Source: a virus
IMG/VR virus record: IMGVR_UViG_3300024432_000067
Span: 1 to 23,580 of that record
Strand: one strand, 5' to 3'
Length of the DNA: 23,580 nucleotides
In this document: positions 1 to 6,477 of the stretch, piece by piece
How the letters are laid out: each line of letters begins with the position of its first letter
Numbering within the stretch: position 1 is the first letter of the stretch
Made by a program: the position numbers and the translations under genes
The notes under the pieces: model-generated
Told to the model about the DNA's origin: nothing
Database searches by the model: none
Seen by the model: only the letters and a program-made list of their open reading frames with translations

Positions 1-1
1 C

Positions 2-820
2 AGATATACCGACCTGTATACTAAGGATAAAGGCGTAGCTGTAAGCACGGGACTTATTGATTTAGATACAAAGCTAGGCAGTGGACTATTCCCTGGAGAC
101 CTTATAATCGTGGGGGCTAGACCAGGCGTAGGCAAGACAAGCCTGCTAGAGTGTATATCCAACCATATAGGACGACAACATAATGTCCTCTTCTGTAGTG
201 CTGAAATGAATGTTGAGGGTTTGAGTGACAGGGACGTGGCCGGTGTGATAGGCATACCAGTAGGACAGGTCAGGCAAGGTGGCTATGAAGAGGGAGTTTA
301 TCAGAATATAATTGATAAGGCGATCCCTTACATTTCAGAATTGAATATATATCACATGGACATTACTAGGACCTACCAACTTACCACAGCAAACGTATAT
401 CAGGCTGCATTTGAACTGCACGCAAGACATGGACTGGCTCTTGTGGTAGTTGATTACTTGGGGATACTCAACGATAGGTTTGGCAATAATAATAATGACC
501 GCATAGGTTATATCACAAGAAACCTGAAGCAGATGGCTATGACACTTGACATTCCAGTGCTGTGTGCCCACCAACTTAACCGCGCACTTGAAGTAAGGGA
601 CGAGAAGCGTCCTCAACTGCATGATTTGAGGGATTCGGGTAATGTAGAACAGGATGCAGATATAATTCTATTTATCTACCGGGAAAGCTACTATAACCGG
701 GGAAGCGATAGCAAGGTAACAGAAATACTGATAGCGAAACAGCGCCAGGGTCCATCCGGCAAGGGAATAAAAGTTTTGTGGGATGATGTTGCTCAGACCT
801 ACCGTAATATGGTTCTGTGA
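2..820 (+). CDS. dnaB: Replicative DNA helicase, DnaB-like C-terminal domain (5' partial)
   Basis: The reading frame is open from base 2 with no start inside the window, so the N-terminal part lies upstream. It shows the RecA-like motor of DnaB-family helicases: a Walker A loop GARPGVGKTS, the family's SAEM segment after it (CSAEMNVEGLSDRD), a Walker B strand ending in an acidic pair region (LVVVDYLGIL), then the sensor and DNA-binding stretch with HQLNRALEVR, LHDLRDSGNVEQDAD and an IFIYRE-like end. DnaB hexamers encircle the lagging strand and unwind the fork using ATP. An internal GTG at 110 would start inside the Walker A strand and is not a real start. A second replication gene, an organiser-like protein, sits far away on the other strand at 7048-7614. 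The family call is secure; the missing N-terminal domain cannot be assessed. Confidence 0.95.
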   Translation, partial: RYTDLYTKDKGVAVSTGLIDLDTKLGSGLFPGDLIIVGARPGVGKTSLLECISNHIGRQHNVLFCSAEMNVEGLSDRDVAGVIGIPVGQVRQGGYEEGVYQNIIDKAIPYISELNIYHMDITRTYQLTTANVYQAAFELHARHGLALVVVDYLGILNDRFGNNNNDRIGYITRNLKQMAMTLDIPVLCAHQLNRALEVRDEKRPQLHDLRDSGNVEQDADIILFIYRESYYNRGSDSKVTEILIAKQRQGPSGKGIKVLWDDVAQTYRNMVL

Positions 821-915
821 GATGATAAAGGGTGAGTCAGTCTGTGTTGACGGGGAGAATTACAGGAGAGTGAAGTGAAACCTTATCAGGCAATATATGC
901 TGAAAGGAGAGGAGA

Positions 916-1107
916 ATGATATTAGCCAGTGCTGTAGAACTTGCCAGATTTGCGGAGAAGAATAATTGGCTCTTGATAGAGAAAAGTGGTGAAGAAGACT
1001 TGAAGATAGAGAATGATTATTTGCGCTACCTAACACCACAGGGAAAAACAGTTGTTGTAAACTTCTGGATAACTGGTGGTAGTATTAAGCAGATTTGCAC
1101 GATGTAG
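916..1107 (+). CDS. Hypothetical 63-aa protein
   Basis: ATG preceded by a GAAAGGAGAGGAGA ribosome binding site. The product has an N-terminal helix (residues 1-25) and then a short beta-rich half ending in VVVNFWITGG. I do not recognise a family. It lies in the same direction as the helicase and the NinG-like gene, so it belongs to the early module. It has no cysteine pair, no membrane segment and no signal peptide. Confidence 0.6.
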   Translation: MILASAVELARFAEKNNWLLIEKSGEEDLKIENDYLRYLTPQGKTVVVNFWITGGSIKQICTM

Positions 1108-1174
1108 AGGGGTTTAATCTAGCGCAATGCAGTAGCCAATCAGTTATGAAGTTAGACCTATAGGAGGGTAAATA

Positions 1175-1711
1175 ATGGAATTGTTGACACCAGAGGAAAT
1201 AGATATATGCTATGAGAAATGGTTTAGAGAAACTGACAATTGCAATGTATCAAAGGAATTAGGCAATACCTTTTCTCTAGCTATAGCCAAAGCCCAATTA
1301 GCCAAACAGCACAGTGTACACATAATTAAAGGACATGAACACACAGAGGAATTTACTCAGCCCAGGAGTAGACCTGACAGGGGGAAGATAGAACTGTATG
1401 AGTGCCAATTTTGTGGTGCGTGCTATGTTCCACCAAACTTAGAGGACAAGGATTTGAGGTGGCACGACTGGTATTACTACAAAAAGAATTGTCAGGCACT
1501 CAAGTTAATAGCTGACCAAATCATAGCCCTCTTTGATGTAGAAGAGATAGAGAAGGCTGAGAGGGAGAGGATAATAACTGAACTTTTTGCTTGCTTGCAG
1601 ATAGAAGATGCTGAGATTTTTGATAGCGGCTATGGTGAAATGATTGTGAAATGCCTATTCTATTGCGCAGAAGACTCAGAGCTATGGCGGTCTCTGAAGG
1701 AAGGGAAATGA
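1175..1711 (+). CDS. Hypothetical protein with a Cys-rich motif, 178 aa
   Basis: ATG with a textbook TAGGAGGG site seven bases upstream. The product is soluble and acidic. The notable feature is a clustered C-x2-C-x2-C (C77, C80, C83, in YECQFCGACY) followed by a WHDWYYYKKNC segment (C106), which could be a small zinc site with a histidine or the later cysteine as fourth ligand. The C-terminal half is predicted mostly helical from its charge pattern. I do not recognise the family. The stop codon overlaps the start of the next gene (ATGATGA), so translation is probably coupled. Confidence 0.7.
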   Translation: MELLTPEEIDICYEKWFRETDNCNVSKELGNTFSLAIAKAQLAKQHSVHIIKGHEHTEEFTQPRSRPDRGKIELYECQFCGACYVPPNLEDKDLRWHDWYYYKKNCQALKLIADQIIALFDVEEIEKAERERIITELFACLQIEDAEIFDSGYGEMIVKCLFYCAEDSELWRSLKEGK

Positions 1712-1833
1712 TGACTGAGGAAGAAGCAAAGGAATTAGCAGAAGCACACTGGAAATGGCTTGAGTCATTGCTTCATAAGATATTTGTGGATGCTATGGTT
1801 CACGGTATCAAGCATGGGCAGGAGACTAAATAA
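1708..1833 (+). CDS. Hypothetical 41-aa protein
   Basis: The open frame extends upstream to an ATG at 1651, but that start lies deep inside the previous gene and lacks a ribosome binding site. The ATGs at 1708 and 1711 follow GGAAGGGA and overlap the previous stop in a normal coupled junction, so I place the start at 1708. The product is one or two amphipathic helices (EEEAKELAEAHWKWLESLL), and its stop touches the NinG-like start. Function unknown. Confidence 0.55.
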   Translation: MMTEEEAKELAEAHWKWLESLLHKIFVDAMVHGIKHGQETK

Positions 1834-2231
1834 TGAAAGTACGAATTGACAAGTTGGATGTCTTATTCTCACAGTATATTAAGTTAAAAGCTGGTGGGCT
1901 TTGTGAGTTTTGTGGTCAACCGCCTAAATCCCAGTATGGCTATCACTGTCATCACGGGGTAGCTGGAAGGCGCTACTTAAATACACGATGGCTAGAGGAT
2001 AATTGCATAGCTGCTTGTAACGGCTGCCATAATTTCTTAGGTGACTTCCCTGGTATTAACGCTGACTTTTTCAAGAAAAGAATAGGAACCAAACGCTATG
2101 AGGAGCTAGAGATAATTGCTCGCACATATAGGAAGATGACACCAGAAAGAAAAGAGGAAATCAAGCTAGACCTTAAAGAAAAGATTAAACAAAGCCTTCA
2201 TAGCCTCTATAGTTCTTCTAGTTGGGTATAG
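1833..2231 (+). CDS. NinG-like HNH/zinc-finger recombination protein
   Basis: The 132-aa product starts with the family-typical KLDVLFSQYIKL segment, then has C24-x2-C27, a histidine cluster (H38, H40, H41), N57 and C62-x2-C65-H66. This Cys4/His arrangement around the HNH core is seen in lambda NinG (Rap) and related phage proteins, which act on recombination intermediates such as Holliday junctions and D-loops. After the core comes KRIGTKRYEELEIIAR, also usual for this family, and a lysine-rich helical tail. The start overlaps the preceding stop by one base (TAATG). Its 3' end overlaps the convergent minus-strand gene by 25 bases. The HNH fold is clear; true NinG activity versus another HNH endonuclease role is inferred. 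Confidence 0.8.
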   Translation: MKVRIDKLDVLFSQYIKLKAGGLCEFCGQPPKSQYGYHCHHGVAGRRYLNTRWLEDNCIAACNGCHNFLGDFPGINADFFKKRIGTKRYEELEIIARTYRKMTPERKEEIKLDLKEKIKQSLHSLYSSSSWV

Positions 2232-2479
2232 GGGAGTGCAGAGTAACCTTTACTAGTTGAGCAGACGTAAAAGCCAGGATAATCGCCAAGAATACGTAAG
2301 CATTTTCTACAATAACCAGGACCTAAGTCTTCAAGGGTGCCTTCTATCTCAACTATTTCTTCGTGCCCATTGTAATCAGAACCGAACCAACACTGACAAT
2401 AGGGACATTGCAATTCCATTGTCCCACCTCGCCACAGGTACTTCTTCCCTATTTCTATTTCAGGTATTAAATTCTGCAT
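2207..2479 (-). CDS. Zinc-ribbon-like hypothetical protein, 90 aa
   Basis: The start at 2479 overlaps the upstream gene's stop (TAATG) and follows GCAGGAGAGGG. A second candidate ATG at residue 21 also has a GAGGTGGG site, so a shorter form is possible. Two cysteine pairs, C25-x2-C28 (CPYC) and C57-x2-C60 (CRKC), about 30 residues apart, fit a two-knuckle zinc ribbon. It is the last gene of the minus-strand block and runs 25 bases into the end of the NinG-like gene. Partner and function are unknown. Confidence 0.7.
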   Translation of the reverse strand: MQNLIPEIEIGKKYLWRGGTMELQCPYCQCWFGSDYNGHEEIVEIEGTLEDLGPGYCRKCLRILGDYPGFYVCSTSKGYSALPYTQLEEL

Positions 2480-2793
2480 TATCCCTCTCCTGCTAATATT
2501 CTGAGTTCTTGCCTATACCTCTCAAAACCTTGTTCTTTTGCCATACGGATATTCTCCACCACATCAACATAGCCAACAAAGGGATTAGGCAGCTCAGTAG
2601 CCTGTCTTACTGCATCCTTTAGTTGCTCTTGGGCTATGTTTCTTCCATAAAGAATACACTTTGCTACTAACTGTTTTTCTTCCAAAGAAAGTAATGCGGC
2701 TATGGCATCATCAGGCTCTGCAAGATATTCCTCTACCTGCTCTTTACTTGGAGCGCAAGCATCCTGTGCCTCTTCACTCAATGTTTTTATCAT
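2479..2793 (-). CDS. Hypothetical acidic helical protein, 104 aa
   Basis: The frame is open to an earlier ATG at 2823, but the ATG at 2793 has GGGAGAGGTTAAA directly upstream and sits one base after the previous gene's stop (TAAAATG), so I choose 2793. The product is acidic and helical (EEAQDACAPSKEQVEEYL; AALLSLEEKQLVAKCILYGR). I see no catalytic motif, membrane segment or zinc site. Unrecognised. Confidence 0.65.
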   Translation of the reverse strand: MIKTLSEEAQDACAPSKEQVEEYLAEPDDAIAALLSLEEKQLVAKCILYGRNIAQEQLKDAVRQATELPNPFVGYVDVVENIRMAKEQGFERYRQELRILAGEG

Positions 2794-2794
2794 T

Positions 2795-3016
2795 TTAACC
2801 TCTCCCTTTAATCTGGTCTGCAAGTTCCTGGCTAATCGGCTCCATTTCTTCAGGTAAGTATGCCGGCACTCCGTGTTCCCATAGTAGCTGTTTTATATTC
2901 TTAGCTATCAAATTGAACTCGGTATAGTTACAACTGTGCCCTGTGTATAGTTTATCCTGGCTAAACATCTCTTCTTCAGCTTCTAAGTCTGTGCCACAAT
3001 ATTCACATAGGCTCAT
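2795..3016 (-). CDS. Small CxxC protein, 73 aa
   Basis: It opens with MSLCEYCGTD, a cysteine pair C4/C7, with H27 and C29 (GHSC) as possible further zinc ligands. The rest is a helical segment ending in a lysine/arginine tail. The start lies inside the last 14 bases of the upstream gene, so translation is coupled. This resembles the many single-domain zinc-knuckle proteins of phage accessory regions; no function can be assigned. Confidence 0.65.
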   Translation of the reverse strand: MSLCEYCGTDLEAEEEMFSQDKLYTGHSCNYTEFNLIAKNIKQLLWEHGVPAYLPEEMEPISQELADQIKGRG

Positions 3017-3371
3017 CGTTTTCTTCCCTTTGTAGATTCCAATTATCTATATCTTTGAGTTCACATGTGGGCTCCTCTTTCATAAGATTTACCCACTGAT
3101 TGTGCCCTTTTTTGGCTTCTTCACTCGACTCATACTGGCTAACTATAACCCACTTCCCTTCGACTGATTGCCTCAGTATTCCTGTTTCCCATACTCCAGT
3201 ATCGCTAGGAATACATGTATCAATGGTTATATCGCCTATCTCATCTGTTAGAGCCTTATCTCTTCCTGAGACATCCTTCCCTAGAGCGTTATCTTTTATC
3301 ATATCCACTACCGATAATGCTCCTATCAGGGGATTAACTGACGTTACTTTCTTCCCTATTGGTCTTTCCAT
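3003..3371 (-). CDS. Hypothetical phage protein, 122 aa
   Basis: The frame extends to an ATG at 3440, but the ATG at 3371 follows TAAGGAGGGAACT, the strongest site in reach, and the longer form would overlap a small upstream gene. I therefore start at 3371. The C-terminal half has the pattern WETGI...W.IV..YES.EEA..GH..WV..M, which I recall from phage hypothetical proteins of unknown role. The N-terminal part (residues 1-45) is separate and less compact. Soluble, no zinc site. Confidence 0.7.
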   Translation of the reverse strand: MERPIGKKVTSVNPLIGALSVVDMIKDNALGKDVSGRDKALTDEIGDITIDTCIPSDTGVWETGILRQSVEGKWVIVSQYESSEEAKKGHNQWVNLMKEEPTCELKDIDNWNLQREENDEPM

Positions 3372-3381
3372 AGTTCCCTCC

Positions 3382-3501
3382 TTAATAAATTCTCTTATCC
3401 TTGAGCCATTCAGCAATAGCTCCCAGGCAAGCCCATACAATAAATATTAGAAGTAATATCAGGAAGCAGATACATCCTGTCAGGTCTTTAAGGATGTTCA
3501 C
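3382..3501 (-). CDS. Small single-span membrane protein, 39 aa (GTG start)
   Basis: GTG start overlapping the upstream stop as GTGA; the codon before it is a stop, so no earlier start exists. The product begins MNILKDLTG, then has a hydrophobic stretch of about 20 residues (positions 10-30, rich in I, L, F, W and small residues), then a charged tail EWLKDKRIY. This is a clear transmembrane helix with a positive C-terminal end. The start has only a weak ribosome binding site, so translation depends on coupling. It fills the gap between two clear genes. Possible roles (holin-like, superinfection exclusion, toxin-like) cannot be separated from sequence. Confidence 0.6.
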   Translation of the reverse strand: MNILKDLTGCICFLILLLIFIVWACLGAIAEWLKDKRIY

Positions 3502-3950
3502 TTAATATTACTCTTTGTTTTTTCTGTCAGCCTTAGTAACTTCTTAAAATCATAGAGTGTTGACCAACTATCCTCTTTCACATCTTCAACCAGCCACTTC
3601 TGGTCTGTGCTATGGTCATATCTGCCAACAAGAGGCTCTCTATCATAATAGAAACAATAGTCACCAGAGTGGGCATAATCCCAACCATACCAATAGTATC
3701 CTTCCGGCCAAGCACCTTTACCCTCACTGCTGTATGTTAGTCCTCCGTGAGCACAAACAGGCAAATCGTCATAGTTATGGCCCGCAAGTGGATGAGCTAT
3801 CGGGATGCCTATATAGGCACATAGACTGACAGGACCACGCATTATGATAAACCTAATGCCTTCATCAAACTCATCGTATAGAATATTGCCACTCTCTTTT
3901 GCCATCAATTGCTCCCAGTCCATTTGGTCTTTCTTTACTTTATCGTTCAT
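3498..3950 (-). CDS. Hypothetical phage protein, 150 aa
   Basis: ATG with AGGGAGGTTAGT upstream, overlapping the previous gene's stop as ATGA. The centre is unusually rich in Gly, Tyr, Trp, His and Asp (HPLAGHNYDDL, VCAHGGLTYS, WYGWDYAHSGDY), a conserved-looking core that I recall from many phage hypothetical proteins. The invariant-looking His and Asp residues suggest a metal or ligand site, but that is inference. No membrane segment. Confidence 0.75.
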   Translation of the reverse strand: MNDKVKKDQMDWEQLMAKESGNILYDEFDEGIRFIIMRGPVSLCAYIGIPIAHPLAGHNYDDLPVCAHGGLTYSSEGKGAWPEGYYWYGWDYAHSGDYCFYYDREPLVGRYDHSTDQKWLVEDVKEDSWSTLYDFKKLLRLTEKTKSNIK

Positions 3951-4090
3951 ACTAACCTCCCTTCAATTACTCCATGCTGTTGACTCTTAACAGGTTTAGC
4001 TCTCTTGTTAAAGTGCTTGAGACAGTAAGGCTTATGGTTTATCTGCCCGGATACGGCACTCGGCTTTTTACCACAGTCTGAGCACTTCAT
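3947..4090 (-). CDS. Small zinc-knuckle protein, 47 aa
   Basis: ATG at 4090 overlaps the upstream stop (ATGA), with GAGGGAGAA upstream. The product opens MKCSDCGKKPSAV, giving a C3/C6 pair, and has H19 and C23 (INHKPYC) later as probable second-half zinc ligands. The tail is basic. Its own stop overlaps the next start, again as ATGA. The unbroken overlap chain on both sides is the main argument that it is real. Function unknown. Confidence 0.65.
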   Translation of the reverse strand: MKCSDCGKKPSAVSGQINHKPYCLKHFNKRAKPVKSQQHGVIEGRLV

Positions 4091-4269
4091 TTTTTGTATT
4101 CTCCCTCAGCGCGTTTTAAGGACTGCTTCGCCACACGCAATTCAGTTTCTAGTTCCATACAACGCCAGTTAAGTGTCGTTAGGCATTGCTGGGGGGTATG
4201 GCCTGGGTGCTCTGTAAGAAAAGGGTCATCAATATAGTGAGTTCCACAAAGGTGGCAAATCTTATCCAT
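4087..4269 (-). CDS. Small CxxC protein with C-terminal helix, 60 aa
   Basis: It opens MDKICHLCGTHY (C5/C8). H21, H24 and C29 follow and could complete a zinc site. Residues 35-60 form a charged helix (MELETELRVAKQSLKRAEGE) likely to make a coiled coil. The start overlaps the upstream stop (TAATG) and the stop overlaps the next start (ATGA). Together with its downstream neighbour it makes a run of tiny zinc-type proteins. Unrecognised. Confidence 0.65.
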   Translation of the reverse strand: MDKICHLCGTHYIDDPFLTEHPGHTPQQCLTTLNWRCMELETELRVAKQSLKRAEGEYKK

Positions 4270-4472
4270 TATTTCTCCTCAAATTTAGCTAGTGCTTGTT
4301 CACGAAGTTTAGTAACATCTTTAAGAGCCTGATTGTAGCCATCATTAAAATGTCCTCGGTCGTTCATCCACTTCTTAGGAATATCACCGCCAGTATACGC
4401 AGCATCAGCTAGGATTGACTTTGGTTCAGGTAACTGCTTCAAAGCCTCATACATATCTGATATGCTTTCCAT
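4269..4472 (-). CDS. Hypothetical helical protein, 67 aa
   Basis: ATG at 4472 with only AAAGGG very close upstream. The strong AAGGAGGG site nearby instead serves an overlapping ATG at 4489 in another frame (see the separate entry). The product (MESISDMYEALKQL..., then FNDGYNQALKDVTKLREQAL) is soluble and helical at its C-terminus, with no cysteine. I do not recognise it. Confidence 0.65.
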   Translation of the reverse strand: MESISDMYEALKQLPEPKSILADAAYTGGDIPKKWMNDRGHFNDGYNQALKDVTKLREQALAKFEEK

Positions 4473-4489
4473 ATCCCTTTAGTATACAT
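4439..4489 (-). other. Possible 16-aa leader ORF overlapping the next start
   Basis: The best ribosome binding site in this junction (AAGGAGGG, six-base spacing) points at an ATG at 4489, which reads MYTKGIWKAYQICMRL and stops inside the following gene. The main gene's own ATG at 4472 lies within this short frame. It may be a coupling leader, or simply a misplaced site. Confidence 0.35.
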
Positions 4490-4500
4490 AGTTACCCTCC

Positions 4501-5115
4501 TTACTTTAGTCCTCTTATAGCCTTGAAGAACGATGGTAAACTAAGCTTATCATCATTAAAGCCTAGTTTATAGCAGTTCTTGCCATACTGTGTCACTAGT
4601 GGACAGTGATTACAGGTCGCCATGCCTTCCTTAGACTGAGAGTACTCACACAGAGGACAGTCACCCCAGTAGTCCTTATTTACCCACTTCTCATCAGCAG
4701 GCGTGCGAAGAAACTCTGTCTTACTCAGTCCTGACTCTTCAATCTCCCTCCAAAGCTCCTTACACTCTTTGATAGCTTGTCTCTTGTTCATGTTACCTCC
4801 TTCCTTAATCCAGGCCTCACCTCTTTGTTTGATGGCATCTAGTATCTGCTGTGCATTCTTTTTGTTTCTTTTCCGCCAGAAGAGGGGCTTAGGGTCAAGG
4901 TAATAATCGTTGTATTGAGCACAGATGTCAGGGTATAGAGGACAGAAGGATTCGCAAATCGTATTACCTTCTATTCCTATTGTAGGTTTGCGACCAAGTG
5001 TTCTTGCTGCATATTCACAAAACCCGCAGTTATCGCTTTCTCGCCCCTTTCCGTTTGCAAATGCCTCCCACTTCTTAGTGCTCATTTCCACGGCGTCCTT
5101 CTTACTAAATGTCAT
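4501..5115 (-). CDS. Duplicated Cys-rich (putative zinc) protein, 204 aa
   Basis: ATG with AAAGGAGAGTAAC upstream. The protein is two related halves. Residues 1-105 carry C30-x2-C33, C54, C58-P-L and C65. Residues 109-204 carry C153-x2-C156, C168-x2-C171-P-L and C181. Each half starts with a short basic helix (SKKDAVEMSTKKWEAF and NKRQAIKECKELWREI). The link between halves encodes a strong in-frame site, AAGGAAGGAGGTAAC, ahead of an ATG at 4791, so the second half (96 aa) may also be made alone. This looks like a gene duplication followed by in-frame fusion. Function unknown; metal binding is inferred from the cysteines. Confidence 0.75.
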   Translation of the reverse strand: MTFSKKDAVEMSTKKWEAFANGKGRESDNCGFCEYAARTLGRKPTIGIEGNTICESFCPLYPDICAQYNDYYLDPKPLFWRKRNKKNAQQILDAIKQRGEAWIKEGGNMNKRQAIKECKELWREIEESGLSKTEFLRTPADEKWVNKDYWGDCPLCEYSQSKEGMATCNHCPLVTQYGKNCYKLGFNDDKLSLPSFFKAIRGLK

Positions 5116-5126
5116 GTTACTCTCCT

Positions 5127-5273
5127 TTAATTAGAATTAGCCTTTAGATAGTCCAGCCAGTACCACCAGGGGGCTTTGTATTCTGGTGAACTTAGTAACT
5201 GGTAAAGGTAAAAGAGTTTATTCCTTTTCTCTGCTGCTTCTTTCAAGAGGTCTAAGTATGTGGTCTCTTTCAT
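5127..5273 (-). CDS. Hypothetical aromatic-rich protein, 48 aa
   Basis: ATG at 5273 lies five bases after the upstream gene's stop, with AGAGAGG inside that gene's end as ribosome binding site. The product has an N-terminal helix (YLDLLKEAAEKRNKLFYLYQ) and an aromatic cluster APWWYWLDYL. It fills the space between two clear genes in the same direction. Unrecognised. Confidence 0.55.
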   Translation of the reverse strand: MKETTYLDLLKEAAEKRNKLFYLYQLLSSPEYKAPWWYWLDYLKANSN

Positions 5274-5278
5274 ATCCG

Positions 5279-5473
5279 CTAAGCCTCTCTGTTTATTCTG
5301 ACAACTTCCTTGATGATCCCCCGCGCTTTCTTGTCGCCTGACTGGACCCTGACCTGTAGCTTGTTGTTTACAAGCACCTCAATACCCAGGCTGTCAATCT
5401 CCGCTTGGGTATGGTCGTTCTTGTGCTGCTCTAACCATGAGCGACCGCATAACGGCTCATACATAGGCTTCAC
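5279..5473 (-). CDS. Hypothetical 64-aa protein (GTG start)
   Basis: The GTG at 5473 overlaps the upstream helix-turn-helix gene's stop as GTGA, the same junction type as at 3501, so I take it as the start. An ATG at 5464 with AGAGGTG upstream is a close alternative that shortens the product by three residues. The middle reads GIEVLVNNKLQVRVQSGDKKARG, a small beta-rich basic segment. No family recognised. Confidence 0.6.
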   Translation of the reverse strand: MKPMYEPLCGRSWLEQHKNDHTQAEIDSLGIEVLVNNKLQVRVQSGDKKARGIIKEVVRINREA

Positions 5474-5640
5474 CTCTTCTTCCTGAGTCTATCTAGCTTT
5501 CTGAGATGGACTGGCCGGGGCCTTCGCTGTCCATGTTCCCACTTGGATACCGTGTCTTTACAAACACCCATTATCTTAGCAAACTCTGGCTGTGTTAGCA
5601 TGCGCTTCTTCCTGAGTTTCTGTATCTCTTTTGGTGTCAT
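5470..5640 (-). CDS. XRE-type helix-turn-helix protein, 56 aa
   Basis: ATG preceded by AAAGGAGGTAAG. The product is almost only a DNA-binding domain: residues 4-12 EIQKLRKKR, 15-28 LTQPEFAKIMGVCK (helix 2 and turn) and 29-36 DTVSKWEH (recognition helix), then a very basic tail (GQRRPRPVHLRKLDRLRKKR). The layout matches Cro/XRE regulators in which the recognition helix ends in W-E-x-G. It is too short for a dimerisation domain beyond the tail. A role in controlling the minus-strand block or the divergent control region is plausible but inferred. Confidence 0.8.
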   Translation of the reverse strand: MTPKEIQKLRKKRMLTQPEFAKIMGVCKDTVSKWEHGQRRPRPVHLRKLDRLRKKR

Positions 5641-5688
5641 CTTACCTCCTTTAGTGTCCTGATGGCTGAGTAGGAGCTATGTTTTATT

Positions 5689-5877
5689 TTACCTTGCTTT
5701 AATTGGTTCGTTGACGGCTATTGTATCATCTGGGTCTGGTAGAGGGAGGAGACCTATCCTAATTACATTAGCTAGTCCCCGGTGGTGTTTCTCAATAATG
5801 CCCTCAGCTATCTTCCAAGCCTCGTGCCTGGTTTCTGCTTGAATGGCGAAAACTATTTCTGTCTCCCACTTTTTCAA
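5689..5877 (-). CDS. Hypothetical 62-aa protein (TTG start)
   Basis: The start is TTG at 5877, seven bases after GGAAGGAG; no ATG lies near. The product begins MKKWETEIVFAIQAETRHEAW, a beta strand followed by a helix (HEAWKIAEGIIEKHH), and ends in an acidic/proline loop. The strand-helix pattern is like small ferredoxin-fold phage proteins, but I cannot assign a family. Confidence 0.6.
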   Translation of the reverse strand: MKKWETEIVFAIQAETRHEAWKIAEGIIEKHHRGLANVIRIGLLPLPDPDDTIAVNEPIKAR

Positions 5878-5922
5878 GTCTTACTCCTTCCGCTCCTACC
5901 CAACCATCAAGATATTAAATTG

Positions 5923-6081
5923 TTAAGGTGCTGGTATATCGTTTCGAGCTTCGTTGGCTACCTCAGTAAATATTGCTAGCTTTGCCAATTTCTGTAGTTT
6001 TGCCTTGCTCTTGTAGCGTCTGCGCAAGTAAAACTCATTGCGCCTTGCTACTTCATCGGTAAACTTAATTGTCAGTATCAT
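5923..6081 (-). CDS. Basic hypothetical protein, 52 aa
   Basis: The frame extends upstream into the structured gap, but the ATG at 6081 follows GGAGGTAAGAGAGGA, so I start there. The product is strongly basic in the middle (ARRNEFYLRRRYKSKAKLQK) with a helical C-terminus, consistent with nucleic-acid binding, though no motif proves this. Confidence 0.6.
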   Translation of the reverse strand: MILTIKFTDEVARRNEFYLRRRYKSKAKLQKLAKLAIFTEVANEARNDIPAP

Positions 6082-6101
6082 TCCTCTCTTACCTCCTGCC
6101 T

Positions 6102-6197
6102 GGCTTGCTGGGGCTGGGGTCGGTAGGTACCCCAATCGGGCTTACTCTTGCTTTTCAGCCGTCTGTACAGTCCCTTCTACTGCCACCCCAGCAAGCC
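6102..6197. repeat. Long-range inverted repeat with nested hairpin
   Basis: GGCTTGCTGGGG at 6102-6113 is the exact reverse complement of CCCCAGCAAGCC at 6186-6197. Between them TGGGGT (6115-6120) pairs with ACCCCA (6129-6134) over an eight-base loop. This fills most of the 143-base gap (6082-6224) in the minus-strand block. I see no convincing gene here. Confidence 0.6.
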
Positions 6198-6224
6198 AAA
6201 GGGCAGTCTGTCAGTAGGTTAGGT

Positions 6225-6416
6225 TCATCTGTACCTATAATATTTATCCCAGATTTCCTCAGCCGTCTCATCATCCCAATCGTTCAATCTACGTTGGTTT
6301 TCGAAATCATCTTCTGAACCTTGCTCAATCCCTCGTGGTGCGCCTTCACATTCAAGGGCATGCTCAGTATAGTGACAATCGTAATAGCTTTGACATCTAC
6401 CACAGTATCCAGCCAT
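6225..6416 (-). CDS. Small Cys-rich protein, 63 aa
   Basis: ATG with AAAGGAGGCAAAC upstream. The product opens MAGYCGRCQSYYDCHYTEH (C5, C8, C14, then C23), a likely zinc site, followed by a very acidic C-terminal part (DDFENQRRLNDWDDETAEEI). The stop abuts the structured gap. Function unknown. Confidence 0.65.
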   Translation of the reverse strand: MAGYCGRCQSYYDCHYTEHALECEGAPRGIEQGSEDDFENQRRLNDWDDETAEEIWDKYYRYR

Positions 6417-6435
6417 GTTTGCCTCCTTTCTTCTG

Positions 6436-6456
6436 TCAGAATGTGATTGCTTTCAT
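6436..6456 (-). other. Orphan start region with six-residue ORF
   Basis: AAAGGAGGGTAGACAATG reads MKAITF and then stops. The leader and first two codons copy those of the gene starting at 6642. It looks like the head of a lost duplicate gene, or a tiny coupling ORF for the gene at 6416. Confidence 0.4.
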
Positions 6457-6470
6457 TGTCTACCCTCCTT
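6451..6470. repeat. 20-bp exact direct repeat, copy 1 of 2
   Basis: Bases 6451-6470 are identical to 6637-6656. Read on the minus strand both are a ribosome binding site, GTAGACA spacer, ATG and an AAA codon. A shorter relative (CTACCCTCCTTTAA) occurs at 6938-6951, upstream of the gene starting at 6932. Confidence 0.85.
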
Positions 6471-6477
6471 TACTTGG

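Noticed and set aside
822-878. 18-codon ORF (MIKGESVCVDGENYRRVK) directly after the helicase
   Set aside because: No ribosome binding site and too short to judge; it may be real but the sequence alone does not support it.
2200-2280. Bidirectional terminator at the convergent junction
   Set aside because: CTAGTTG occurs twice but as a direct repeat; I see no stable hairpin with a T run.
5782-6317. Plus-strand frames within the minus block
   Set aside because: They lie opposite supported genes, lack ribosome binding sites and have odd composition.
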